NCBI GenBank assembly: GCA_026120185.1
Contig: JANUWF010001636.1
Location: forward strand, 1,984,001 to 2,048,000
Direction: 5' to 3'
From: Voacanga thouarsii
Taxonomy: Eukaryota > Streptophyta > Magnoliopsida > Gentianales > Apocynaceae
Length of the DNA: 64,000 nucleotides
Of the stretch, positions 36,481 to 47,039 are shown in pieces. Under the pieces are notes generated by a model. The model was not told the origin of the DNA. It did no database searches and was given only the letters and a program-made list of their open reading frames with translations. The position numbers and the translations under genes were made by a program. Position 1 is the first letter of the stretch. Each line of letters begins with the position of its first letter.

Positions 36481-36830
36481 CTGCGAGAGACAATGAAGAC
36501 TGGAAGCAGAGTGAACGAAGTACTGCATACTCTTTCTGGGGAACAGCTTACCGTAGAATGAACCCGATACTCCTGACACGAAACAACAGTTGTCAAACAC
36601 CTTTCCTTTCTCTTGTTGCAACTCTCCATGAAACACAGGCAATGACCTGAATAAGCCGTTGAAGTCATTTCCAGGAAGATCATTCAAACAAACCCTTAAC
36701 TCAGGCATTGGCTTTCCGATTTCACTGAATGTATTTTACACTTTGTTAATGGCCTCTGAGATCAGCATTGAAGTGTTAGGTCCTGATGACAATTGACAAC
36801 CAAGATCTGCAATGCCCCTGAACTCTGGGA
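36481..36830 (-). pseudogene. SABATH exon-2 pseudogene fragment, inverted relative to its neighbour
   Basis: On the minus strand from about 36830: FPEFRGIADLGCQ, an extra stretch causing a frameshift, SSGPNTSMLISEAINKV, a stop, then [34 protein letters not shown] and [14 protein letters not shown]. It ends LSQ at a GT donor (36480). This corresponds to exon 2 of the intact gene without its first twenty or so codons. It lies tail-to-tail with the exon 2 at 35854-36255, about 220 bp away, giving an imperfect inverted repeat of about 350 bp. Exons 1, 3 and 4 are absent. Confidence 0.88.
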
Positions 36831-36851
36831 AGAGTATGGAGTTTTTCATTC

Positions 36852-36922
36852 TCATTAAACTACCACTTCTTTCCATTCTCAAGCCCATTAAACTACCACT
36901 TCTTTCCATTCCAGGCCTCAAA
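36852..36922. repeat. Two tandem copies of a roughly 34-bp unit
   Basis: CATTAAACTACCACTTCTTT followed by CCATTC occurs at about 36855 and again at about 36888, just upstream of the truncated 5' side of the exon-2 fragment. Confidence 0.8.
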
Positions 36923-37173
36923 AGACAGGAACTGTGAACCCATATAAGTGGGCCGGCATCTTGTGTGCCAATTTTAATTGGCAGCGCATGAAATTTGGTG
37001 CTGGGTATAATGATTCTGTAGACCCAATTTCTTGTGGGTGAAAGGGGCTAAATTAGCGAAGGAAACAAACCCTGAGAGACTCATTGCAGGTTTTTTTGAC
37101 CAAAATAGGTCCATTTTGAAAACCCCCACAGAAACTGGGTTTGAATTTTGGGGTACACCTGCAGGGAGTACTT

Positions 37174-37220
37174 CGCGTCTGGCAAAATTGAGGTGCGGCC
37201 CCTCAATTACGCCAGACGCG
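37174..37220. repeat. Strong short hairpin in the left arm
   Basis: CGCGTCTGGCAAAATTGAGG and, seven bases on, CCTCAATTACGCCAGACGCG are near-perfect inverted complements (two mismatches in 20). The right arm lacks this hairpin, so it was inserted into, or lost from, one arm. Confidence 0.85.
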
Positions 37221-38752
37221 AGGTAATGCTTCTCGATCAGCGACAGTCAGACACGAGCTTTTCTTTTTCTGTTTTCTTTGTCTGCTCGGCTGCTCCTCCA
37301 CATGAGCCTTAGCTTCTATTTATACCCGTTAGGTATAAGAAAGCAATCATTAGGTTTGACTTGACAACAATTTTTTTTTCTTTCTTTCTTTATTATTTTT
37401 TATTGATAATAAAAATAATATTTTATTTATATTTAGTGGATTCAAAGTAAAAAATTTAATAAAGTTATTAGATATTTTTATCTAAATTATCAATTAATAA
37501 ATTGATATAGATAATTAAAACTAAGTTAATGAATATGTAAATGAAATTTATTTAAATTTAACTAATTTAATGAATTTAAATTGATATTTATTAGATTTTA
37601 AAATATTCAATTAAATATTAAAATAATAATATTTTAAAATAACATATACATTCGATTTCAATATTATCTTAAAATATAAAATATTTTTTATATTTAATAA
37701 AAAAATAAAAAATATCGTAAATAGTTATTATTTTATATTTATTATAAATAAATTTAAAATATAACTAAATATATTTATTAATTTTAATATTTTTAATTTA
37801 TATATAAATTATTAAAAAATTAAATAATATAAAATAGAGGGAGTACCACTTTGATAAACTTTAATATAAATTCCGTTTAAAAATAAAAAATTTTATTAAA
37901 ATATTAATTAATATATAATTTATTTTAAATCGTTCTTATTTTAAATGTTACAATGCCAAATCTTTCCATTCAAGCATAGCCCTGCTCCCATTTCTAATAA
38001 TCATTAACCCCAGTCGCTGAATTCCAGCTTGGTATCAGTGGTTCTGAAAAGAATCTTTTTCAAATAACTTCATCATTAACTCGAGTCTCTTTATTCTTCG
38101 AAGGAAGACCAAAAGTAAGGAAAACAAAGGGTCTACTCATAGACAGAATGTTATTGCCCTATTGGCTTCCCTACACTTTGCTCCAAAAAAACAAAAACCT
38201 AAAGGGATCTGATTCTGAAATGACTCTTTTAACGCAGCTAATTGACTGGCCTATTAGTAAGTAACAAATGTTAAAAATAACATTCATTTCAATAACACCC
38301 GAATGCTTATACTGTTCTTGCCCAACGCAAAAACGAAACAAAAATCATTGTATTAAGGGAAGAAAAAGTTATATTAATAAGATAATATTATGTTCCATAT
38401 AATTTAACAGTCAAATAAATAAATTGTTAACTTTCTTCCTTCCTCTGCAGCAGTCTTGGTCTTCTTCCCTTTCTTTTGCAAGGCCTAGCCTGATTCTAGC
38501 TAAAGCTCTTGCCTTTTTATAATTTTAGCGACTATGCCCCTCTTTTGTTCCTTAAATCACATTTAGTTTTCTTACTTGTTTTCACGGTGACAGTTCACGA
38601 CTCATTGACATGAGATTCTTGCAGTTCTTCGTCTTTCAACATCAATCTTTTCTCCTTCAATTAAACTTACCTCGTGTTGGGCTCTTTCTCCGTATCTCTT
38701 CCTTTTCCTAGATGATGTTGAAGACCATTGATACATCCATAATTTTTCTCCA

Positions 38753-38935
38753 TTGCTGTTCACAAATTTGATGGAGTTTGGAGTCTATACTTTGGTCTTG
38801 TGGACGACAAATAGAAGGCTTGTGGCGTGCTGTTATGTGTTTGTTTTCTTATTCGTATTATTATCTTTATTTCTTTGTACTCTATTGTCTAATGTAGCTT
38901 TTATTTGTTATTTATGTCTTTTGTTATATGTGTAA
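38753..38935 (+). other. Short hydrophobic ORF in the centre of the inverted-repeat element
   Basis: A 60-codon frame rich in Leu, Val and Phe. No family was recognised, and it is probably a chance frame in T-rich DNA. Confidence 0.15.
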
Positions 38936-39521
38936 CTTTTATTATTATGAATATATTTCACTTACTTAGCAAAAAAAAAAGATAATGTTATATTTTTTTA
39001 ACATTTAATTGGATGTTTTAGAATGTAATAGATATCAATTTAAATTCATTAAATTAGTTAAATTTAAATAAATTTCATTTATATATTCATTGACTTAGTT
39101 TTAATTATCTATATTAATTTATTAATGGATAGATTTAGATAAAAATATCTAATAACTTTACTAAATTTTTTACTTAGAATCCACTAAATACAAATAAAAT
39201 ATTATTTTATCATCAATAAAAAAAACAAAAAAACGAAAGAAAGCAAAAAAAAAAGTGTTGTTGTCAAGTCAAACCTAATGTTTGCTTTCTCATATCTATC
39301 GTGTGTAAACAGAAGCTACTTAAGGCTCATGTGGAGGAGCAGACAATGAAGACAGAAAAGAAGAAGCTCGTTTCTGCCGGACACGAGCTTCGCGGGCGTC
39401 TAATAAACATGAGGTGCTGCTGAACGACACGAGGAACCCTGCAACTGGTACTTCCAAATTCGAACGCAGTTTCGATAGGAGTTTTCAAAATGAACCCATT
39501 TTGATCAAAAACCATCATTGC

Positions 39522-41239
39522 GGATAATGACAACTTCTGTGATTCAAGTTACTAGGGCAGTATTTAGATTATAATTCAACAAATCAAAACTTTAATATAA
39601 ATAAAAATTCAATCTAAATATTTTTATTTTTTAAAAATTATCATATATATATATATACTATATATTATTGTAGATTACTATAGTATTACAACCAGATATT
39701 TTTAAAGTTAAAATTGCATTAGAGTACAGTACGTGAAGATTTCTGAGTGTTGCCACTGGCTAACAACATTCATCCAAAAACATTAACTATGCCATTGTGG
39801 ACCTTGAGTTGAAATTCTCAATTTTGAGCATCTCAACGCACTTTCTTTGGTCAGAGCATGAAATAATTTCATGTCAAGGATTTAAGCTTTTATAAAATGA
39901 ATCAGCAATATTTCTATTTTAAGCTTTTAGATAGAGCAACTTTTTTTTAGGAATTTCTTTTGTAAATATCGTCATCAATTTCACAAAGATTTCAAAATTT
40001 TAGAAGACTAACAACTTCCTTCTAGAGATTTCATTTACAAAGTGCCACTATCAATTAATTAGATATTTTCTTTTAGATATTTATACAATTTATAAGATTA
40101 ATCAATTTCAAAAGTATTGAATTCCAAGCCAGATCACATATATATTTCACAAAGAATATATACGGCTCTTTCTCTCTCTCTCTATATGTGTGTGTTGGTG
40201 TGTATTTGAGTTGTTAGGGCACTTCCTGGGGATCAGGACACTCAGGTTCTCCAACAAGCAGGCCAAGTTGTTGAAATCTCAAAAGTTTGCTCCTAAATTG
40301 GAACATATGGTTCGTTTTCTTACATTATTTGGATTGAGCACCCAAGCTATTTGCTTGTGATTACTAAAAATTTTAAATTTACGTTTTCCCATTTGAATTT
40401 ATTTGGCCATTGCTTGCTTATGGAGATGTTAAATTTGTAGTAGAATTGAAGTGGGTCAGTGAACATTAAGTTTAATTCCTTATTCAAATGGATGTGAATA
40501 AACTTGGCTGCGTATGATATGAGATTTTTTTTTTTTTTTTTTCTAAACATGAACATGCTCATATTTTTTTTGGGTTAATTTGAGATTTTTCTCTTGGAAC
40601 TAGTTAAATTTTAAGAGAAAGAGTAATTAAGAGATTGTTTTTTAAAACAAATTTCTTTACCATGTCTAATGACGGTCTGTAGGTGGACATGACAAAAGTA
40701 AAGATGGATGTCATGATGGCCATGGATAGCAAATCAGGTGACTGAGCTTATTGGGTTTAAAGATGAAGCCATTATCAATTCTATCGATAGTCTTCGGTTG
40801 ACCCTTTTGCATTTGTTTGAGCCTTATACCTAATATTATATTTTTTTTCTAAATATATTTAAATGTAAAAAAAATAGCTATAGTTGATTCGTAGTAAATT
40901 TGTCACAAAATTTTTTTATAAATGTAATGAAATTTTTTTAGATTATCCGTGACTGATCCGTGAGTGATGACCTACGAATTACCCACAGATAATTTATTAA
41001 CAAATTTCAATAATGTTTGAAATTATTCTCTCACGAATCATCAACAAATCGCCAACGTCTTTTGTTTTGTGAGTAAAACATAACTGTTATGTAATTAATT
41101 GCTCACGCTTTTATTCCGTGGTTGATTATCCCGTTTCCAGTGGTGAAAGGTCAAAATTGAGGTTTGTCTAATAGGATTTTTTTTAATTAAATTTAAAAAA
41201 ACAATATTTGATCGTGTCTTGCAAATTATACTTTAAAAA
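39522..41239. other. Intergenic, no gene recognised
   Basis: AT-rich. It contains short simple repeats (TATATATA near 39645; TCTCTCTC near 40172) and a poly-T run at 40526-40541. Confidence 0.4.
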
Positions 41240-42335
41240 AAATCAAATAGCGACGGAATGAAAATTCGTTGCAAACAGCGACAAATTTGCAACGGCCATT
41301 TAATTGATGACAATATAATTAAACTTATAATTAACGTAGCGATTGATTTACGACAGTAAAAAATTTTTATTTAAAAAATTTATTAATTTAGTCACGAATT
41401 TGTAATCGCAAAAAAAAAATTATTTAAAAAAACCAATTAATTTAGCAACGAATTTGTGATGGTAAAATTTTTTTATTTTTTAAAAATAATTAATTTAGTA
41501 GCGAATTTGTGACGGTAAAAAAATTTATTTTTAAAAAAATTAATTAATTTAGTGACGAATTTGCGATGGTCAAAAAAATTTTATTTTAAAAAAAGTAATT
41601 AGCTTCCCTACTCCGCCCAACCCGAACCACCAAAAATATTATGAGATTATGTCGAACGCAAAACTCAAATCCACATCCTTGTTGTGGGAGAACACGTGTT
41701 TCACTACTAAACTATTAATATTCTTGTGATTCATTGTGCTATATATTAATTATATACTCTATTTTTTTGTGAAATAGTGACGGATTTATAAGGATTTGCA
41801 ACGGATCTACGACGAACCAATTTTCTATCGCAAATTTGTAACTAATTAGAGAGGAATTTGCAATGGCTCATTTTTCAAATTTAAAAAATAAATTTATTTT
41901 CAAAATTTGGAAGAGCAACAGATCTGCGACGGTTTATTTTTTCAAATTTTAAAAAATAAATTTATTTTTATATTTTAAATTGCCATGGTAAATTCCTCGC
42001 TAATTAGCAACACATTTGCGACCGCACCTAAATTTTTTAGTATTAATTAAATATTAAAAAATACCGTTGCAAAGCCGTCACTAATTAACGACAAAGTTGC
42101 GAGGCTTTCAATTTAGTTAGTGTTAATGAATAATTAAAAATAAAATTATCGCAAATCCATCTTTAATTAGTGACGGCTAAAAGTCCATCATTAATCCGTC
42201 GGTAATAGCGACGAATTTTAAAATAAATAAATTTATTTTCAAATTTTTTACTCCCGTCACTGTTTCATTACAAATTAGCGATAACTCACACACTTCCACA
42301 AGTATCCGTCGCTAATTATCATTTTTCTTATAGTG
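41240..42335 (-). mobile_element. Truncated CACTA, inverted copy of the 22181-23747 family
   Basis: The right end, read on the minus strand, is CACTATAAGAAAAATGATAA, matching the left end CACTAAAAGAAAATTGATAA of the element at 22181. The interiors share TTAATTGATGACA, the phrase TTTAGTAGTGGAGCATATAC against its complement here, and alternating GCGACGG units. The other terminus is missing: homology stops near 41240 without a terminal repeat, so about a fifth of the element is lost. Confidence 0.75.
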
Positions 42336-42344
42336 ATACCCATG

Positions 42345-42480
42345 ACTCTCTCAGAAGTTAAGCCCGGGAAAATGCCGATGAGATCTAATCATTCCTAACG
42401 CAAAGGGATATCAAAAACTAAGTTTTACCAAGAAAAGTCCAATGCTTTCCTGGACTAAGGATCCAAAAACAAGAACTCCT
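42345..42480 (-). repeat. Dispersed repeat, inverted copy of 27480-27660
   Basis: ACCCATGACTCTCTCAGAAG and AAGTTTTACCAAGAAAAGTC correspond to complements of phrases at 27520-27655. No coding signal; family unknown. Confidence 0.55.
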
Positions 42481-43881
42481 CCTTGCCTCTCGAAGTCTGA
42501 ATAATAAAAAAAAATACACATTAATTATTGCTGCTATATATATTATCCACAAAAAAATGTTTTCGTCATGTTTATTATTTGCACTGTTTAAGTCAAGTTT
42601 CTTATTTGTAGAATAATTTAGTGTTATTTAGATTACATTGGACAGATCCTAATCTATATCTTCATCAAAGTGTTAGTGTTCCATTCCAATTAACTAGTTT
42701 ATGATTTTCATTATAATTCCGATTCAAAAAATTAAACCGACGAGCTTTGTAGTAAATTTGTTGTTACACCGGCGCCCATTTTTGGACTTCTAATGAATTA
42801 CAATAATTTTTTACTTCCCACGCGAGGTCGTTGACTTCGTTTTCTAAACTTTGGATTCTGATTTGGAGTCCTAGGGAACCCACCCAAGAGGTCTGGCCGA
42901 ATCTAACACTTGTGAGCCACAGGCTGTAATTTTGATGCGTATCACATGCCGTTTGGGCTGTTGCTCACATGCTGGAGCGTCAGTATTGTTGGAAAACTTC
43001 TTATCAAAAGAAACTAAAACATTGAAGGATTCACGAAGGACAATGATAGATATTCTTCCTTGCCTCCTGTAACTACAGTTAATCAAATTGGCTAACAAAC
43101 AACGATCGATATTGAACATGTTGAGAAGAAGTCAACTACTCAAATAGCTCCTTATAAATTTGTTGTGTCAATGAGAGGCACGAACAAGGCTTTCAGGCCC
43201 TGTAGCTCGCTCTACAAGCCACATTTACATATGTATTTAGGTTTAAGGGAGGACAAGTGATTTGTAGGACAAATGGTACAAATAATTATGTAAACATATT
43301 TTGACTTTTAAAATGATAACCCTAGCTTAGAAGTATACTAAAGTAGGTTATATTAACAATTGGACTAACACATTCTACTCATATATCAAAAACATATATT
43401 TCATACACCATATATTATTCTTATTACTAACTTGTCAGATAAGTGGATTTGTCCCATCTCTATTCTATATGTGCTTCTTCGTGAATCTTTCGGATTCATT
43501 GCTTAGAACTGCTTAATTTTCTGATTCTGTGCTATTGAAAAAAAACCAAAAAAAAAAGCCTCTTCCAGAACAAACTGACCTTGAAGATTTCTTTTATTTC
43601 GTAGGAAGAATTATTTTTTAAATGCTATTATTTTTAATCACTGAATCATGGATTACATGAAATAATAATTCGTAATTTAGTAATATATGAAGGAACCATC
43701 CCATGATCGCCACGAAGAACCCTTCTGTTTACACACACACCAGGGAACAATGGGGAATTACTTGATCGCCTTAGCACTCGTACAAGAATTCCGCTCCATT
43801 GTAACTAGAGATGATGCCTAATAATTGCACCATTCAAATGTTTCCTCCTGAGACTAGGAAATTCAAGAAATAACGAGCTAA
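42481..43881. other. Intergenic downstream of the SABATH gene
   Basis: A moderately GC-rich stretch at 42760-43240 may be an old coding or retroelement scrap, but no motif was recognised. The rest is AT-rich. Confidence 0.3.
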
Positions 43882-46507
43882 TTAAGCATTAACGAAGGAC
43901 CCTTTTCTAGTGAAAGACATGACCAAGTTGATGTAGATAGGTCTAGCCCTGGAGAAGAAATCATCAACCAATTCTGCATACTTCATAAACAATGCATCCA
44001 TGTCAACATCTTTCCCAAAATGACTTTCCAACATTGATTCAACCACGGCCCTAATGGTCTTGGCTACCTTTTGGCCCCTTGATGATGTTTCCAGTTTGCC
44101 TTCCTGCTTTTCAGATGTAGAATCATTTTCGAAACCCACATCCCACTCAATTTCAAACGCTTTCAAGCAGTTAATGGCAAAAGAGCCTTCTTCTTCAACT
44201 GCACTTTTCACTTCCTCCACCGATGGAGCATAGTATGGGGCATTAAACGAATTGATTTTCTCCTCTAGGATACGATCCTGCAGTTTTTTGTATACATATA
44301 TGGTAGGCAAAAAATTTAGGACAATTACACAGAATAGTTCCAGTTCAGATTTTTTGCGGATATTACCTTGGAAACCATACTGGTCAGAGCTTCAGCTAAT
44401 AGTTCCCAGTGGTAGCAACTATCTTCAGTGGATGGATCAGCAGAGCTCCTTCCCAAAAATGACAACACCATGCGGCCACCAGAGACCATCTCCTCCGAAC
44501 GTGACTTTAGAAACAGCGAAAAATCTTTCTGAAACTGGGAGTGGTACGCATTCCTGACTCTTTGTGGGCTGGTCTTGGATATGTAAAGCTTTCCTTTATT
44601 TAGCTGTACCCTTGCATCGCCTTCCAGTGAAGGGGGAATCTGTTCATAGTCATAAAATGCTACTACTTGAAATACTTTTTCCCGTGATTAACGGTGCAGA
44701 AAATATGCATGTGTTTTTAATTAAGAAAAGAAAGAAAGATCAAACGACCACACTTTCAATTCTTGTAAACATGCAATGATAGTCATTGTATACTTGTTTG
44801 CTTAACGTGGGTATTTATAATGGATAGGAAATCATAACCTGAATTGAACAAAATACTTCAAAGGAAAAAGAGAAGTATGGTATGTTGTTTCATATTCTGG
44901 CAAACAGTGAAATGTCTGCCAAAGAATCAACGGATTTATAGATGATCAAATTGCAAGAGGGAAGGGGGTATATATTAACGAGAATAATATTCGTTCCTTG
45001 GGGCATTTCCTTATGCTTGCTCAGCTAGCACTACAAAGGAGAACTCAGAACCTTGGTATCTCATTTACAAGATGGTGAGAACGAACCTGGCTCTTTAATC
45101 TTAAGAGCAACTAGATGCATTGAACAAGACAATCTACCCTAAGGGCACTACTCAACTGATGCAGTGTACTTTCAATATTCATAGAGCACAGCAGACTTTT
45201 CTACTCATAATTGGGTAGGACAACAATGATGTCTTTGATGGGCTGTTCCATCAACCAGCGGTACATATTTTCACCCTTGAAATTGGTTTTTCAAGTCTTT
45301 ACTTCAAGATCTTTCCTTCATGAGTGAAAGACAATTGATCATGGGCGAACACTATACATAATTGGTATATAATCTAGTGGTCCTCCACCTACTCTTTTAG
45401 GTAAGTAAACCTTAAAATTTTGCTCATATTGCAAAGGATACTGTACTGATATCCAAGAAGGTTTGCCTGGTGGAATTTCTCAAATCTTACTTCTCTGTCC
45501 GTGCATTCTCCGACATGAATGCATGCGGAAAGCAATAAAGGTCAAAACGCAAAAAGCAATAGTTGGTCGTCATGCAAATTAGCATACTGGAGCTGTTATT
45601 ACGCTCTAGTTTGGGATCTCAACGGTTATGGAGAAGCTGAATCTAATATGAAGAACATGACTTGCTATTTTAATATTTTATCCGGAATGTGAAGGCTAAA
45701 TTTGTTTGTCACACTAATGTGCACACAAAAGTTCATCTATGAAAGCCCTTGTGAGTTGCGATTATATCATCAAGTATATAGATGATACTGAACGTCTACA
45801 AATTCTCTATTACTTCCATAACATGTAAGATCAAGATCCAGCGTTGAAAGGTAATGTTTAAGTTCAATTCATGAAATATGAAAAAATTCAGCATTTGTAT
45901 GAAGCAGTACCTGAGAGAGCCAATGAAGACTGGAAGAAGAGTGAATGAGATGCATACTCCTTTTGGGGAACAGCCTACCGTAGAATGAACCCGGTACGCC
46001 TGATACAAAACAATAATCGTGAAACTCCTTTCCCTTCTCTTCTTCCTGCTTTTCATGAAACGCAGGCAATGACATGAATATGTCGTTGAAGTCATTTCCA
46101 GGAAGATCATTCAGACAAACCCATAACTCAGGCATCGGTTTTCTGATTTCACGGCACGTATTGTATACTTTGTCAATGACCTCAGCTATCAACATTAAAG
46201 TGTTAGGCCCGGATGAGCAACCAAGATCTGCGATGCCCATGCACTCTGGGAAATGATTGTTTACTAGGTCAGCTACAGCTTCCTTAATAACTGGATTTCC
46301 GAAACTTATTATCTTCCTCTGCAAATAAACAAAGCAAAGAGTGGTGCTATGTATAGTCATCCATATTAGAAGGAAAAAAAAAAAGGATTAACTACTAGCG
46401 TTGTGTCCATGAAAGGCTTGGGACTTTCCAACCTGCACCCCTGAATTCTTCGCGTAGCTGGTCTCTCCTTCACCTCCATTCATGTGAAGAACTGGAATGA
46501 AATCCAT
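43882..46507 (-). CDS. SABATH-family carboxyl methyltransferase, four exons, apparently intact
   Basis: Exons on the minus strand: 46507-46433, 46318-45911, 44639-44367 and 44277-43882. All introns are GT-AG, all junctions fall between codons, and together they give 383 residues, the usual family length. Exon 1 has [14 protein letters not shown] (SAM and substrate contact). Exon 2 has [15 protein letters not shown] (SAM-binding acidic loop), [14 protein letters not shown] and [15 protein letters not shown]. Exon 3 has [15 protein letters not shown] and [14 protein letters not shown]. Exon 4 ends [11 protein letters not shown]. The enzyme uses SAM to methylate a carboxyl (or ring nitrogen) of a small metabolite in the cytosol. 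The active-site stretch SLHWLSQ carries His where dedicated salicylate methyltransferases have Met, so salicylate is not the obvious substrate. A TATA box lies about 55 bp upstream. The substrate is unknown. Confidence 0.88.
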
Positions 46508-46560
46508 TTCCAATGCAGTGAATTGTGTATTTGGTTGTGTTATGGCTATGGCTGTGGCTG

Positions 46561-46569
46561 TATTTATAG
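46561..46569 (-). promoter_or_regulatory. TATA box of the SABATH gene
   Basis: CTATAAATA on the minus strand lies 54 bp before the ATG at 46507. The distance leaves room for a short 5' leader. Confidence 0.6.
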
Positions 46570-46579
46570 GCAAGATCGG

Positions 46580-47039
46580 GACCTTGAGCGAGAGGTGGAA
46601 CCAGGAATTTGTGGCGAGAGAATGGGAAAGTGATGTTGAAGTTTCAAAGTATCACGGGATAGGGTTTTCACTCTGTACAAAGTCAAAATTTGACTACAAA
46701 TGGGGTTCATAATTGTTTGTTCATTGGCATTTGGCAGAGACATCCTTTAATTATCGACTTCGATCACTAGAAGGTTTTTTTAGTCCTTTCAAGAATGCAC
46801 AAAGGGTCACATCACATGACCTTGAAGATGGCTACTATTCTAAATTACATTAGGACTAGAAGAGAAGAAAGAATAGCGTGGACGACAGGTCCAAGAATGT
46901 GTGGTGCAGCCGTGCAGGTCGGCCAGGAAAGAAGCATTATTAATTCAAGATGACCGTTAGATCATGAAAAAAGGGCTAGGGTTGTTATAGATAAAGATGA
47001 AACCAGAATTGTGAATTTTCTATTGAATTTTACTTTTTT
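46580..47039. other. Upstream region of the SABATH gene
   Basis: It presumably holds the gene's promoter. No specific factor site was identified with confidence. Confidence 0.3.

Larger units (their letters stand above)
37088..39513. mobile_element. 2.4-kb element with terminal inverted repeats of about 0.5 kb
   Basis: The left arm (37088-37625) and right arm (38998-39513) are inverted copies. Both open with GGTTTTT(TT)GAYCAAAAT and share CTCCTCCACATGAGCCTTA, TAGGTTTGACTTGACAACAA and AACTAATTTAATGAATTTAA. A perfect 7-bp direct repeat TCATTGC flanks them (37081-37087 and 39515-39521). The 1.37-kb centre is AT-rich with no recognised transposase. Long inverted arms suggest a non-autonomous Mutator-like or foldback element. 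The 7-bp duplication is shorter than the usual 9 for Mutator, though flanking mismatches could hide two bases. Confidence 0.75.

Noticed and set aside
40870..41150. GTGAGTGAT / TCACGAATC repeats with an end resembling CACTGGAAAC, considered as another CACTA end
   Set aside because: No partner terminus or 3-bp duplication was found, and the repeats are few and imperfect.
42871..43119. Minus-strand frame of 82 codons
   Set aside because: Looks partly protein-like, but no motif or neighbouring exon was found. Left as an unassigned interval.
44252..44557. Plus-strand frames inside the SABATH gene
   Set aside because: Antisense to exons 3 and 4 of the methyltransferase, which have strong family motifs and good splice sites.
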